This document shows positions 21,702-30,622 of a DNA stretch of 64,000 nucleotides, one piece after another; within the stretch, counting starts at the first letter, position 1; the number at the start of each line of letters is the position of its first letter. A model generated the notes under the pieces. It had not been told where the DNA came from, did no database searches, and saw only the letters and a list, made by a program, of their open reading frames with translations. Location: assembly GCA_017871115.1 (NCBI GenBank), contig JAFCIZ010000001.1:7190001-7254000 (forward strand). The letters run 5' to 3'. A program made the position numbers and the translations under genes. Origin of the DNA: Cunninghamella blakesleeana (lineage: Eukaryota; Mucoromycota; Mucoromycetes; Mucorales; Cunninghamellaceae).

Positions 21702-24700
21702 ATGTCAGGATCCATCAATGAAGATAGTAGTATGGTAAGTAACCCCACAGAAGAAAACTTTGTCGCGGATATCAAGAACCTTCGAGTACCTCCACTACCC
21801 GAATATAATGGAGAAAGATCGGCAGTAGCTCTCGATAAATGGATTTTCAAAGTAGATAGGCATAAAACTATATTCAACTGGAATGATATCCAGACGTATA
21901 TGCTGGCCACTTTAACCCTCAAAGATTCAGCAGAAGTATGGTTATTAAGTTATGAAAAAGAATTAGCAACAAAAAATATTGTAGGAACTTGGACAATGTT
22001 AAAAAAAGACATTACGACTCAATTCAAACCAACCTTGTCTATTTTATCTGCCCGTGACCAACTGGCCCAATGCCAACAAATTACTTCAGTAGCCCAATAT
22101 ATAGACGAATTCACAAAAATCTGTTTAGAAATACCTGACTTATCTACAGCTGAAAGATTAGATAGATTCGTTAGAGGTTTGAAACGCAATATTAATGAAC
22201 ATGTAGTCACACATAATCCCACTAATATTGAAGAAGCCAAATATCTTGCCTTGCTAAAAGATTCTGCTATTGGAGGTATCAATTCAAGACTTAAAGTAAA
22301 TTCACAGCCAGCAATTAATGACAATAATATTGTCCCTATGGACCTTGATAATATTAATCTTCGAAGAAGAGGACCCGTGGATCAAAAGAAAACTTGTTAC
22401 TATTGTAGAAAACCAGGGCACCTTAGAGCTAATTGTAGAATTAGACAACGTGAAATATGGAAACTCGTAGATAGTAGAAAAGAAAATAAGAATAATAATA
22501 CCTATAATGAAAAAGCATACATGATGGCCTACAAAGATAAAAATAGTGATTATATAAGAAATAATGAAGAAAATCATTTTGTTAATCAAAGCGATGATGT
22601 TTTATATGAAATTTTGAATAAAGACGAATCTGAAAATTATCCCAATTATGTTATTGATGATGGTAGAAATACGATTAGGACTAACCATGAATATTTATAT
22701 GTTATTAAAGATAAGAATGACTTAAAGTATTTAGAAAAACTAAATAATATAAGTACTGAATTACCACTTTATATCGTTAAAAGTAAAGATCAAGAGTTAA
22801 AAGTACTAATAGACAGTGGCGCTAGTGCTTGTTATCTATCTCCAAGATGGAAAAAAGTTGTTAATAAATTAAATAAAATAGAAGAAAAAGAAGTGGAGAC
22901 TGCCGATGGAAATATCACTACCATCAAACTACAAGCCGACATGAATATAAAGTTTGACAAGTGTAGTTATAAAATAAAACCATACATATTTAACACAAAA
23001 TATGATTTAATTCTTGGAAGAAATTGGTTAACTATGGCGTCACCCACACCTAATTGGCAAAATGATACTTGGAAACTACAGCAAGACGGTAATATGGATA
23101 TTATCCAACCTGCGAAATCCTGTATTAGATCACCTGAATGTTCTTATTTAATTTCATCCCAACAAATAAAAAAATTAAATTCAAAGGAAAATCAATTATA
23201 TTTATTACAAATGGAAGATATAACTAAAACTAGTAAAACAAAAACTATAACTACGGAACCTATATGGAAATCACTAATAAAAAAATATAAAGAAATATTT
23301 AAAGATTCCTTACCTGGATTACCTCCTGAACGTAAAGTAGAGCATATGATTAACACAGGAGAGGCACAACCGGTTTACCGTCAACCATATAAGATGAGTC
23401 CGTTGGAACTAGACGAATTGAGGAAACAATTAGACGAGTTATTACAATTAGGTTTGATACAACCAAGTACGTCACCATGGGGAGCCCCAGTTTTATTTGT
23501 TAAAAAGAAAAATGGTACCTTACGTATGTGTATTGATTATCGTGCTGTAAATAAATTAACCATAAGAAATACACACCCCTTACCACGCATCGATGAATGT
23601 TTAGACAGATTAGGCGGGGCCAAATATTTCACAAGTTTAGATCTAAAGAGTGGATATCACCAGATACGCATTAATAAAGAAGATATACCTAAAACAGCTT
23701 TTAATACACGTTATGGACAATACGAATTCAAAGTAATTCCGTTCGGATTAACCAATGCACCACCCACTTTCCAACGAATGATGAATGAAATATTAGGACC
23801 TATTTTGGATAAATTTGCAATGGTATATCTAGATGACATTTTAATATTTAGTAAAAACTGGGAAGAACACATCAAACATGTAGACCAAGTTCTAAAACTA
23901 TTACAAAAAGCAAAGATGGTAGTCAATATGGAAAAATGTCAGTTTGGACTTCAAAAATTAACCTTTTTAGGATTTGACGTATCGCAAAAAGGAATCCTAC
24001 CTAGTAACCAAAAAATAAAAGCCATAACAGAATGGCCGGTACCTACAAATGTACAACAAGTCAGACAATTTATTGGGATGGCACAACAATATAGACGATT
24101 TATAAAAAACTTTGCTGGAATGGTTGCACCTATTACTGATTTAACACGAGGAGTAGGAGCCAAAAAGAGATCAATTGTTTGGAATAATAAGTGTCAACAG
24201 AGTTTTGAAAAAATAAAAAAAGCTTTAACAACAGCACCCGTATTAACACCACCAGATATGACTAGACCATTTAGAATAGAAACTGATGCATCAGATATAG
24301 GAATAGGAGCTGTACTACTCCAACAAGATGATTACTTACGATGGCATCCAGTTGCTTTCGAATCAAAAAAATTAACACCCACCGAACAGAACTACCCAAC
24401 ACAAGAAAGAGAACTTCTAGCCATATTACACGCATTAAGAACGTGGCGCTGTCTTATTGAAGGAAACAAATATACTGTATTTTCAGATCATTTACCGTTG
24501 AAATATTTAAAAACCCAAAAAGAACCAACAAAAAGATTAACGCGTTGGATGGCAGATTTAGAATTATTTGCACCAGATATACAGTATAAACCAGGAAAGG
24601 AGAACCATGTGCCCGATGCTTTATCTAGACGAGATGGAAACGAATCCTCAATAATAAAAAAAGAAGGAAAAGAATTAGTTAATAACTATGACCAAAATAA

Positions 24701-26336
24701 TATCAATACTGAACCAGAATTTTTATATACATCACCTTTAACACATCCCACAGATTGGCCAAAATACTATTTGATACAAAATACAAAAATGATTCCACCA
24801 TCGGCACAAAACCTATTACAAAAAAATAAAAATACATTTATCGTTAAAGAAAATCAAGTTTTTAAAAAATTAAAAATAAACAATAAATGTTTAGAAGTAC
24901 AATTCATACCTTATGATAAAAGAGCAGATCTTGTCAATCAATACCACCAAGCTTTTGGACACTCGGGAAGTATCACAATAATGGATTTATTAAAGAAAAG
25001 GTATTGGTGGCCGAATTTTCAAAAAGATATCATCGCTTGGTTACGAGAATGCCCACAATGTCAAGTTAACGGAAAAAGAGATATACGACCACATGCTGAA
25101 ATGACACAGCTACGTATCCCCACTGCTTTTGGAAGATGGCACCTTGATTTTATAGGAGAACTACCTACTACACTAAAAGGTAATCGTTGGATCATAACTG
25201 CTGTAGATTATACGACAAATTGGCCTATAGCAAAAGCTGTTCCTGATGCTACTGCTGAAGTTGTTGCTGATTTTATTTATGATGAAATTATGATGAAATT
25301 TGGATGTCCAGAAGAGATACTAACTGACAGAGGATCCAATTTCACTAGTAAGCTGGTCCGCAAATATATCACTAATGTTTCCACTAACCACTTATTAACT
25401 TCCGCTTTCCACCCACGTACAAATGGAAAATGCGAACGCTTCAACGGTGTATTTAAAGGAATGCTGAGGAAGTATGTTAATGGCGCATTACATAGGTGGG
25501 ATGATTTCATCAATGCTGCTCTTTGGGCTTGTAGAATTCGCAAACACAGTACTACTGGACTATCACCATTTTTTTTAACATATGGGCGCGATCCTACTAT
25601 TCCAGGTGATATATTAAGACCATACATAGATAATCTGACTATAAAAGACCCACGAACGATAGCTGAAATAAACGCCAAAGAACTTGAAAAATTAGGTCAA
25701 CACCGGGCAGCTGCTACATTTAAAATAAAAATTGCATCTGATAAAGAGAAACAAAAATGGGATAAAGCAATCAAAAAACTTGATTTCGAAGTTGGAGACC
25801 ATGTTAAACTAACCCATGAAGGACGTTTAGGACTAGAACCCAAGTTTAAAGGACCATATCTAATTGTTGGAAAAAATAACACGTATAATACATATAAATT
25901 AGAAACACTAAATGGCGAACCAGTAGGTGCATGGATACATATTGATCGTCTTATGCCAATATATGGTGAGATAAATAATACTATACCGTGGTATGATCCC
26001 GTCAACGAAAGGCGTAAATGGCGTGAAGCAACCAACAATAACGATAGAACTAATAATAGTAATTTGAGTAATTCACAAACTTCCACTGATTTTACTATTC
26101 ACATCGATAAAACGGTTGCACCTACCAGTGTACAGAATCACAATGCTAATGTTCAGAGACGAACAAAAGAACAGGAGGGGGATAATGTCGGTAATAATAA
26201 CAGTAATAATAATAATAACAATAATAGCAATAACAATAATAAAATCAATAATAACAAAGAAAAAGAAAATAGCTTTGAAGAAAAAGAAAGGAAACAAAAA
26301 CGAAAATTTAAACCCAACACTGGAAAATCAAAATAA
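21702..26336 (+). CDS. Ty3/gypsy Gag-Pol polyprotein
   Basis: A single 1544-residue ORF with no frameshift between gag and pol. In order: retrotransposon Gag domain (about 30-200), CCHC zinc knuckle CYYCRKPGHLRANC (about 232), aspartic protease with LIDSGASACY (about 370), reverse transcriptase with YLDDILIFS (about 709), RNase H with IETDASDIGIGAVLL (about 860), integrase HHCC zinc finger (about 1083-1120), then the integrase core with WHLDFIGE (about 1147), LTDRGSN (about 1208) and NGKCERFNG (about 1245) as the DDE set. A C-terminal GDHVKLTHEG...FKGPYLIVG segment resembles the SH3-like tail of gypsy integrases. All catalytic residues are present. The last 50 residues, rich in Asn then Lys/Glu, are encoded within the 3' LTR. 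Confidence 0.96.
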   Translation: MSGSINEDSSMVSNPTEENFVADIKNLRVPPLPEYNGERSAVALDKWIFKVDRHKTIFNWNDIQTYMLATLTLKDSAEVWLLSYEKELATKNIVGTWTMLKKDITTQFKPTLSILSARDQLAQCQQITSVAQYIDEFTKICLEIPDLSTAERLDRFVRGLKRNINEHVVTHNPTNIEEAKYLALLKDSAIGGINSRLKVNSQPAINDNNIVPMDLDNINLRRRGPVDQKKTCYYCRKPGHLRANCRIRQREIWKLVDSRKENKNNNTYNEKAYMMAYKDKNSDYIRNNEENHFVNQSDDVLYEILNKDESENYPNYVIDDGRNTIRTNHEYLYVIKDKNDLKYLEKLNNISTELPLYIVKSKDQELKVLIDSGASACYLSPRWKKVVNKLNKIEEKEVETADGNITTIKLQADMNIKFDKCSYKIKPYIFNTKYDLILGRNWLTMASPTPNWQNDTWKLQQDGNMDIIQPAKSCIRSPECSYLISSQQIKKLNSKENQLYLLQMEDITKTSKTKTITTEPIWKSLIKKYKEIFKDSLPGLPPERKVEHMINTGEAQPVYRQPYKMSPLELDELRKQLDELLQLGLIQPSTSPWGAPVLFVKKKNGTLRMCIDYRAVNKLTIRNTHPLPRIDECLDRLGGAKYFTSLDLKSGYHQIRINKEDIPKTAFNTRYGQYEFKVIPFGLTNAPPTFQRMMNEILGPILDKFAMVYLDDILIFSKNWEEHIKHVDQVLKLLQKAKMVVNMEKCQFGLQKLTFLGFDVSQKGILPSNQKIKAITEWPVPTNVQQVRQFIGMAQQYRRFIKNFAGMVAPITDLTRGVGAKKRSIVWNNKCQQSFEKIKKALTTAPVLTPPDMTRPFRIETDASDIGIGAVLLQQDDYLRWHPVAFESKKLTPTEQNYPTQERELLAILHALRTWRCLIEGNKYTVFSDHLPLKYLKTQKEPTKRLTRWMADLELFAPDIQYKPGKENHVPDALSRRDGNESSIIKKEGKELVNNYDQNNINTEPEFLYTSPLTHPTDWPKYYLIQNTKMIPPSAQNLLQKNKNTFIVKENQVFKKLKINNKCLEVQFIPYDKRADLVNQYHQAFGHSGSITIMDLLKKRYWWPNFQKDIIAWLRECPQCQVNGKRDIRPHAEMTQLRIPTAFGRWHLDFIGELPTTLKGNRWIITAVDYTTNWPIAKAVPDATAEVVADFIYDEIMMKFGCPEEILTDRGSNFTSKLVRKYITNVSTNHLLTSAFHPRTNGKCERFNGVFKGMLRKYVNGALHRWDDFINAALWACRIRKHSTTGLSPFFLTYGRDPTIPGDILRPYIDNLTIKDPRTIAEINAKELEKLGQHRAAATFKIKIASDKEKQKWDKAIKKLDFEVGDHVKLTHEGRLGLEPKFKGPYLIVGKNNTYNTYKLETLNGEPVGAWIHIDRLMPIYGEINNTIPWYDPVNERRKWREATNNNDRTNNSNLSNSQTSTDFTIHIDKTVAPTSVQNHNANVQRRTKEQEGDNVGNNNSNNNNNNNSNNNNKINNNKEKENSFEEKERKQKRKFKPNTGKSK
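26173..26182 (+). other. Polypurine tract
   Basis: AGGAGGGGGA lies three bases before the 3' LTR and is the expected plus-strand primer. Here it is also coding, because the gag-pol frame runs through it. Confidence 0.75.
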
Positions 26337-26770
26337 ATCCTCTTACAATCGGGATTTAAAAAAATATACATTTTTATTTATTTTTATTTTTATTTTTATT
26401 TTTTCTTTTTCCTTTTTCTTCACTTTTCCTTTTGTATAACTTATTCTTTTTTTTTAAACCTTTCCTTAATTTTATTAAATCCTTTTCGCTTTTATGATTT
26501 TTATAGAATAGTATTATAAATGTTAATAATAATCAAAGTAGTACTAGATCCTCTAAAAAATATAAATACGACGATTGTTTTAATAAAATAAAAAAAACAA
26601 CTCTTTTTGATATAAGATTTATATTAATTACTTTTGTTATTTTATCAGAAGAATAGTTATAACAAATAGTGTATTGTCTGAGTGACGCGTTTATTAAAGA
26701 AATACGGATATTCATAGAATAATTATAAAAATAACTTCTACTAGAATTATAATAAAATAATAAAACAACA
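26186..26770 (+). repeat. 3' LTR of the Ty3/gypsy element
   Basis: 585 bp, TGTCGG...ACAACA, one base shorter than the 5' LTR. The gag-pol ORF ends 151 bp inside it (stop at 26334-26336). It is followed by ATTC (target duplication) and then by the tRNA-Thr gene from 26782. Confidence 0.93.
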
Positions 26771-26781
26771 ATTCAACAAGT

Positions 26782-26854
26782 GCCTTCTTGGCTCAGTTGG
26801 CAGAGCGTCTGCCTAGTAAGCAGAAGGTCGCCAGTTCGATTCTGGCAGAAGGCA
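26782..26854 (+). tRNA. tRNA-Thr (anticodon AGU)
   Basis: A full cloverleaf of 73 nt without an intron. Acceptor GCCTTCT/AGAAGGC, D stem GCTC/GAGC, anticodon stem TCTGC/GCAGA with loop CTAGTAA (anticodon AGT), T stem GCCAG/CTGGC with loop TTCGATT, discriminator A. Box A TGGCTCAGTTGG and box B AGTTCGATTCT are intact. A T-rich Pol III terminator (TTTCTTTTTT) follows directly. The upstream 11 bp are flanked by the LTR element, so native 5' flanking sequence has been pushed away. Confidence 0.97.
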
Positions 26855-26966
26855 TTTCTTTTTTATATTTTTTACAAAAATAAGGTTTAATTGTTTAGCC
26901 ATTACGAAGTTAAAAGGATTACTTTTATACACCAGTTTTCCTTTTTTAGGATTTTTTTAAAAACAT

Positions 26967-27694
26967 TGTTGTGTGTGTTTTTGGTAAGAGTTATTTTTGT
27001 TAAAATAAAATAAGAGAGTTTGTATTTATATTAATTATAAATAAGATAATTCCAGTGAGCACCAGTTCTTGTTTTACAAGTAGAACGACTTAATATAATG
27101 TAAAAGTAAAAAGGTAAAAAGATAATATAAAATAAAAATATTCAAAAAAATTCAAAAGTATATGCAAATGAATTTAAAAGTCAGAGAGTAGATTATTATA
27201 TAAAAAGAGTAATAATCAAATAAAGTAATAATAAAATTAAAAATAAAATATAAAAGTTTATATATGTTGTATATAAATAAAAAGAGATTTCACTTAAGAA
27301 ATAAAATATATTTGTTATAGTAATAAAAATGATTTCAATTAAGAAATTAATATAAAGTTAAAATAAAATAAAAATTGGTTTGGACAAATAAAATATTTAT
27401 TATATAAAATATTATTTAAAAATATTATGTTTATATTTGACAAAGAAAAAAAACAAAAGAGAAAGAAAAATATTCTTTCCTATTTATATTAAACAAAAAA
27501 ATAATTTTTTGGGTGAGAAAGAGAAGATCTGAAGTTAAAATCCCAGGGAAATGGCCGTAGGGAAATGGATGTAGGGAAATGGACGTAGGGAAATGAACGT
27601 AGGGAAATGGACGTAGGGAAATGGACGTAGGGAAATGGATTTGAATAAAAAATATTTTTAATTACCGCTAGCTTGATTTGCGTGTGCGACAACA
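26967..27694 (+). repeat. Degenerate LTR-like repeat C1
   Basis: Begins TGTTGTGTGTG and ends GTGCGACAACA, a TG...CA structure with short inverted ends. It contains GTGAGCACCAGTTCTTG and the small palindrome CTTGTTTTACAAG also seen in the repeats at 27901 and 28746. Most of its interior aligns with 29202-29617. It starts 112 bp past the tRNA. No ORF. The element type cannot be assigned. Confidence 0.55.
27544..27642 (+). repeat. 14-bp minisatellite
   Basis: About seven head-to-tail copies of GTAGGGAAATGGAC with single-base variants (GGCC, GGAT, GAAC), inside the LTR-like repeat C1. The related copy at 29202-29617 does not carry it, so it expanded after that copy arose or was lost there. Confidence 0.9.
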
Positions 27695-27900
27695 TTTATA
27701 TTGTTATGGATTTTTGTTTAAAAAAAATTTTTTTTGAAATGAGGAACAAGTATTATAAATAATATTTGGTATTGATATATATTTTAATATAAAAAATTTA
27801 TCCATAATATTATTAAAAATTAATGTTTTTTTAAAATATGATTATATATTATGAAACTATATATTTAATGATATAATTTATATAAATTGGATAATTAAAT

Positions 27901-28598
27901 TGTTGTGTAAATTTTGGGTTGTTTGAAAAGTAGAATTTCCTTTTATAGTTTTGGAAAGTAGATAGTTTTATAGTTTAATTTAGTTGTCAGTGAGCACCAG
28001 TATCTTGTTTTATAAGTAGATACAACTTAGTTTAGATTAATAGTTTAAAATAAAAATAAAATAATAAAATAAAATAAAATAAATTATATAATTGGATAAA
28101 GATCAACAATTATATAAACAAGGTAATAAATTTAAAATAAAATAAAATAAATATAATATCGGATAAAGATCAACGATTATTATAATATTATAATATAAAG
28201 TAATATTGGATAGTAATCAACAATATTAATAATAAATATAATCTTTAGCTAAAAAGATGAGTTAATAGACTTATTTGTTTTAATATAAGTACTTTATTAT
28301 TATAATAAAAATTAACTAAAGTTTTTTCAAAAAAATTGAAAAAAAGGTCGAGTATTTATACTAAAATAAAAATTAGATATTCCATTTTTAATATCAATAA
28401 TGATATTAAAAGTGTTGATAAGTATATTATGAAATAAGTGATATAAATTTTGTTAATAAAAATAATAATAAAAATTAGCATGAAAAATGTTAAATAAAAT
28501 TAACATCAAAAGTGGTAAGAAAAATGTTAGAAAAATATTAGCCAATCAAAGTGTTGGACTGGATTTTAAAATAATCCAAGCGAACCCATCGCGCAACA
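27901..28598 (+). repeat. Degenerate LTR-like repeat A
   Basis: 698 bp from TGTTGTGTAAATTTTGGG to CATCGCGCAACA. AAAT lies on both sides, a possible 4-bp target duplication but weak in AT-rich DNA. It aligns with the repeat at 28746-29201 over the first 100 bp (GAAAAGTAGAAT, TTTTGGAAAGTAGATAG), the GTGAGCACCAGTATCTTG box, AAAAGATGAGTTAATAGA and GTCGAGTATTTATACT. Confidence 0.65.
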
Positions 28599-28745
28599 AA
28601 ATATTTTCTGGATTATTTATTATTCATAATTTATCTCTAATGTCAAGAGGCAACCTGATAGTTATGCATAAAATCCAACACTAATATTTATGGATTTGAT
28701 TTGAGCATATAATTTTATATTTTTAATAATGTAAATATTTATCAT

Positions 28746-29201
28746 TGTTGTGTAAATTTTTAGTTGTTTGAAAAGTAGAATTCCCTTTCATAGTTTTGGA
28801 AAGTAGATAGTTTTGTAGTTTAGTTTAGTCGTCAGTGAGCACCAGTATCTTGTTTTACAAGTAGATGTAACTTAGTTTAGATTAATAAAATAAAATAATT
28901 TTTAGTTAAAAAGATGAGTTAATAGAATTTATTTACTAAAGAAAAAGTATTCTAAAAATTAACTGACCTTTCAAAAATGAAATAAAAAAGATCGAGTATT
29001 TATACTGAAATTTTAAAAATAGAAATACCATTATTAATGTGATATTTGACGTTAAAAATTGTTAATAACTTTGATATCAAAGGTAATTAAAAAGTGCTAA
29101 TAAATTTATTATCAAATATGATATAAAAAATGTTAAAAGTATTTAACCAATGAGTCTAAGATTGATTTTCAAAATGATCAAAGTGAACCCATCGTGCAAC
29201 A
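28746..29201 (+). repeat. Degenerate LTR-like repeat B
   Basis: 456 bp from TGTTGTGTAAATTTTTAG to CATCGTGCAACA, a shorter relative of repeat A lacking much of its AT-rich middle. It passes straight into sequence like the interior of repeat C1 at 29202, so one insertion has truncated another or they recombined. Confidence 0.6.
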
Positions 29202-29617
29202 ACACCGTTTCTTGCTTTGTAAGTAGAACAATTTAATATAAGAAAAAAAGTCAAATACGATTTAAAATAAAAAGAAATAAAACATTTAAAAAAAGTTCAA
29301 AGTAACAAAGCTTAATGCAAATGAATTTTAAAGTCAGTAGTTAGATTATTATATTAGGAGGGTTAGGAGGGCAATAAAGTAAAAGTTTAAATTTTAGAAA
29401 ATAAAATAGAATGATTTTGATTAAAAAATTAATATAAACTTATAATAGGATTGGCCTGTATGAACAAAATATTTATTATATAAAATAGTATTTAAAAATT
29501 TGACAAAGGAAAAATACAAAAAGAGAAAGAAAGATATTTTATCCAGTTTATGTTAAAAAAATTAAAAAAAGTTATTTAGTGTGCAGAGAGAAAAGGAAAA
29601 AGTAATAAACGTGACTC
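29202..29617 (+). repeat. Partial LTR-like repeat C2
   Basis: Aligns with about 27065-27526 of repeat C1 (TTTGTAAGTAGAACAATTTAATATAA, ATGCAAATGAATTTTAAAGTCAG, AATATTTATTATATAAAATA, AGAGAAAGAAAGATATT). Both TG and CA ends are missing. Confidence 0.55.
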
Positions 29618-30110
29618 CCATATAAGATGGTCACTTCAGGAACAGGTACCCCAAAATGTAGTTATCAAAGCTTAAGGAGCGACGCTATTGATACCATCGT
29701 CGATACAAGGCATAGTTTTTCTTTTGTGGATTTAATAAAGTGAATAGATTCTAGTATTAAAAAAAATGATAGTAAACTATGGCATCTTATATTATAAATA
29801 TGTCCTGGTATAGATTGATAAAAAGAAATAAGACTAAAGGAAGTAATGAAACATTGATAATCAACCAAATAAAATATAAATAAAAATATTATTTCTATAT
29901 AAATGATATATCTATGATGTTTTTCCTTAAGACCAAGGGAAGAATCCCATATAAAAAAATAAAAAATATAAAGTTTTAGATGATCGTAGTTTAAATTATA
30001 AAGTAATCATCATTAAATTATTATCAGTCAACCAGTAACAACACAATAAAAAAAAATAAACAACCTACAGGAAAAATAATCATTTTTTATTTATGATGAC
30101 CACATATAAG

Positions 30111-30143
<33 letters not shown>

Positions 30144-30622
30144 TTTGGTAATATCTACTTTCTATTTTATTTTATTTGGTTTATTTCATTTTCATTTTTA
30201 AATCTTTATACTATCCATTCTTTATCCCTTTATTCCCATTGTTTTATATGAATAATTTCTATTTATTTTAGATTACTTGTTTTCATCTTATTTTCTTCTT
30301 TTTTTTTTGTGCTTTTTGTTTCAAACCTTACATCATATATGATCGCATTTTTTAACTTGGTTTGAAATTTAAATGTTTTTTTTTTTTTTTTTTTTCATTC
30401 TATTCCTATTTTAAGTACAAATAAATATCCCGAATTGGATGATCATTAAAAAACTTTGATTTTTTTTAAAAAATACCAGATTTTTTTTATTTATTTAATT
30501 TATATATAAGAATGGATATATTTTTCATCTACCAAAAGATATATATAATAAAAGTGATATAATAATTTACAGATATAGAATGTATAAATAAAATGAGCTA
30601 TTCCTTTTTTTTCTTTAATTCA

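Larger units (their letters stand above)
21102..26770 (+). mobile_element. Complete Ty3/gypsy LTR retrotransposon beside tRNA-Thr
   Basis: 5669 bp with two virtually identical LTRs, a tRNA primer-binding site, one uninterrupted gag-pol ORF and a polypurine tract. The left flank is AATTC and the right flank is ATTC, consistent with a 4-bp duplication (ATTC), or 5 bp if the last A of the LTR is counted as flank. The 3' end lies 11 bp from the mature tRNA-Thr gene, a position like that chosen by yeast Ty3 near Pol III start sites. Structure and LTR identity suggest it is or was recently mobile. Confidence 0.93.
26855..30622. other. Gene-free zone downstream of tRNA-Thr
   Basis: 3.8 kb with no supported protein gene. 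26967-29617 is filled with the LTR-like repeats listed separately. 29618-30622 is unique AT-rich sequence including (TTA)n at 30113-30142 and 3'-end sequence of the LRR gene. Short open frames at 28487 and 29665 (minus) show no domain. Confidence 0.7.

Noticed and set aside
26153..26371. Minus-strand poly-Leu open frames over the LTR (also at 21027-21287)
   Set aside because: They are the antisense of the Asn-rich (AAT)n coding tail of the polyprotein.
27544..27642. TAGGG-containing repeat as an interstitial telomere
   Set aside because: The unit is 14 bp with GAAATGGAC, not a simple TTAGGG-type repeat, and it lies inside an LTR-like repeat.
26962..27695. Target duplication AACAT on both sides of LTR-like repeat C1
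   Set aside because: It would require the repeat to end in GCGAC, not in the CA end shared by its relatives. With the canonical end the flanks do not match.
29665..29868. Minus-strand 67-residue open frame near the LTR-like repeats
   Set aside because: No domain, no intron or composition support, and it lies next to transposon debris.
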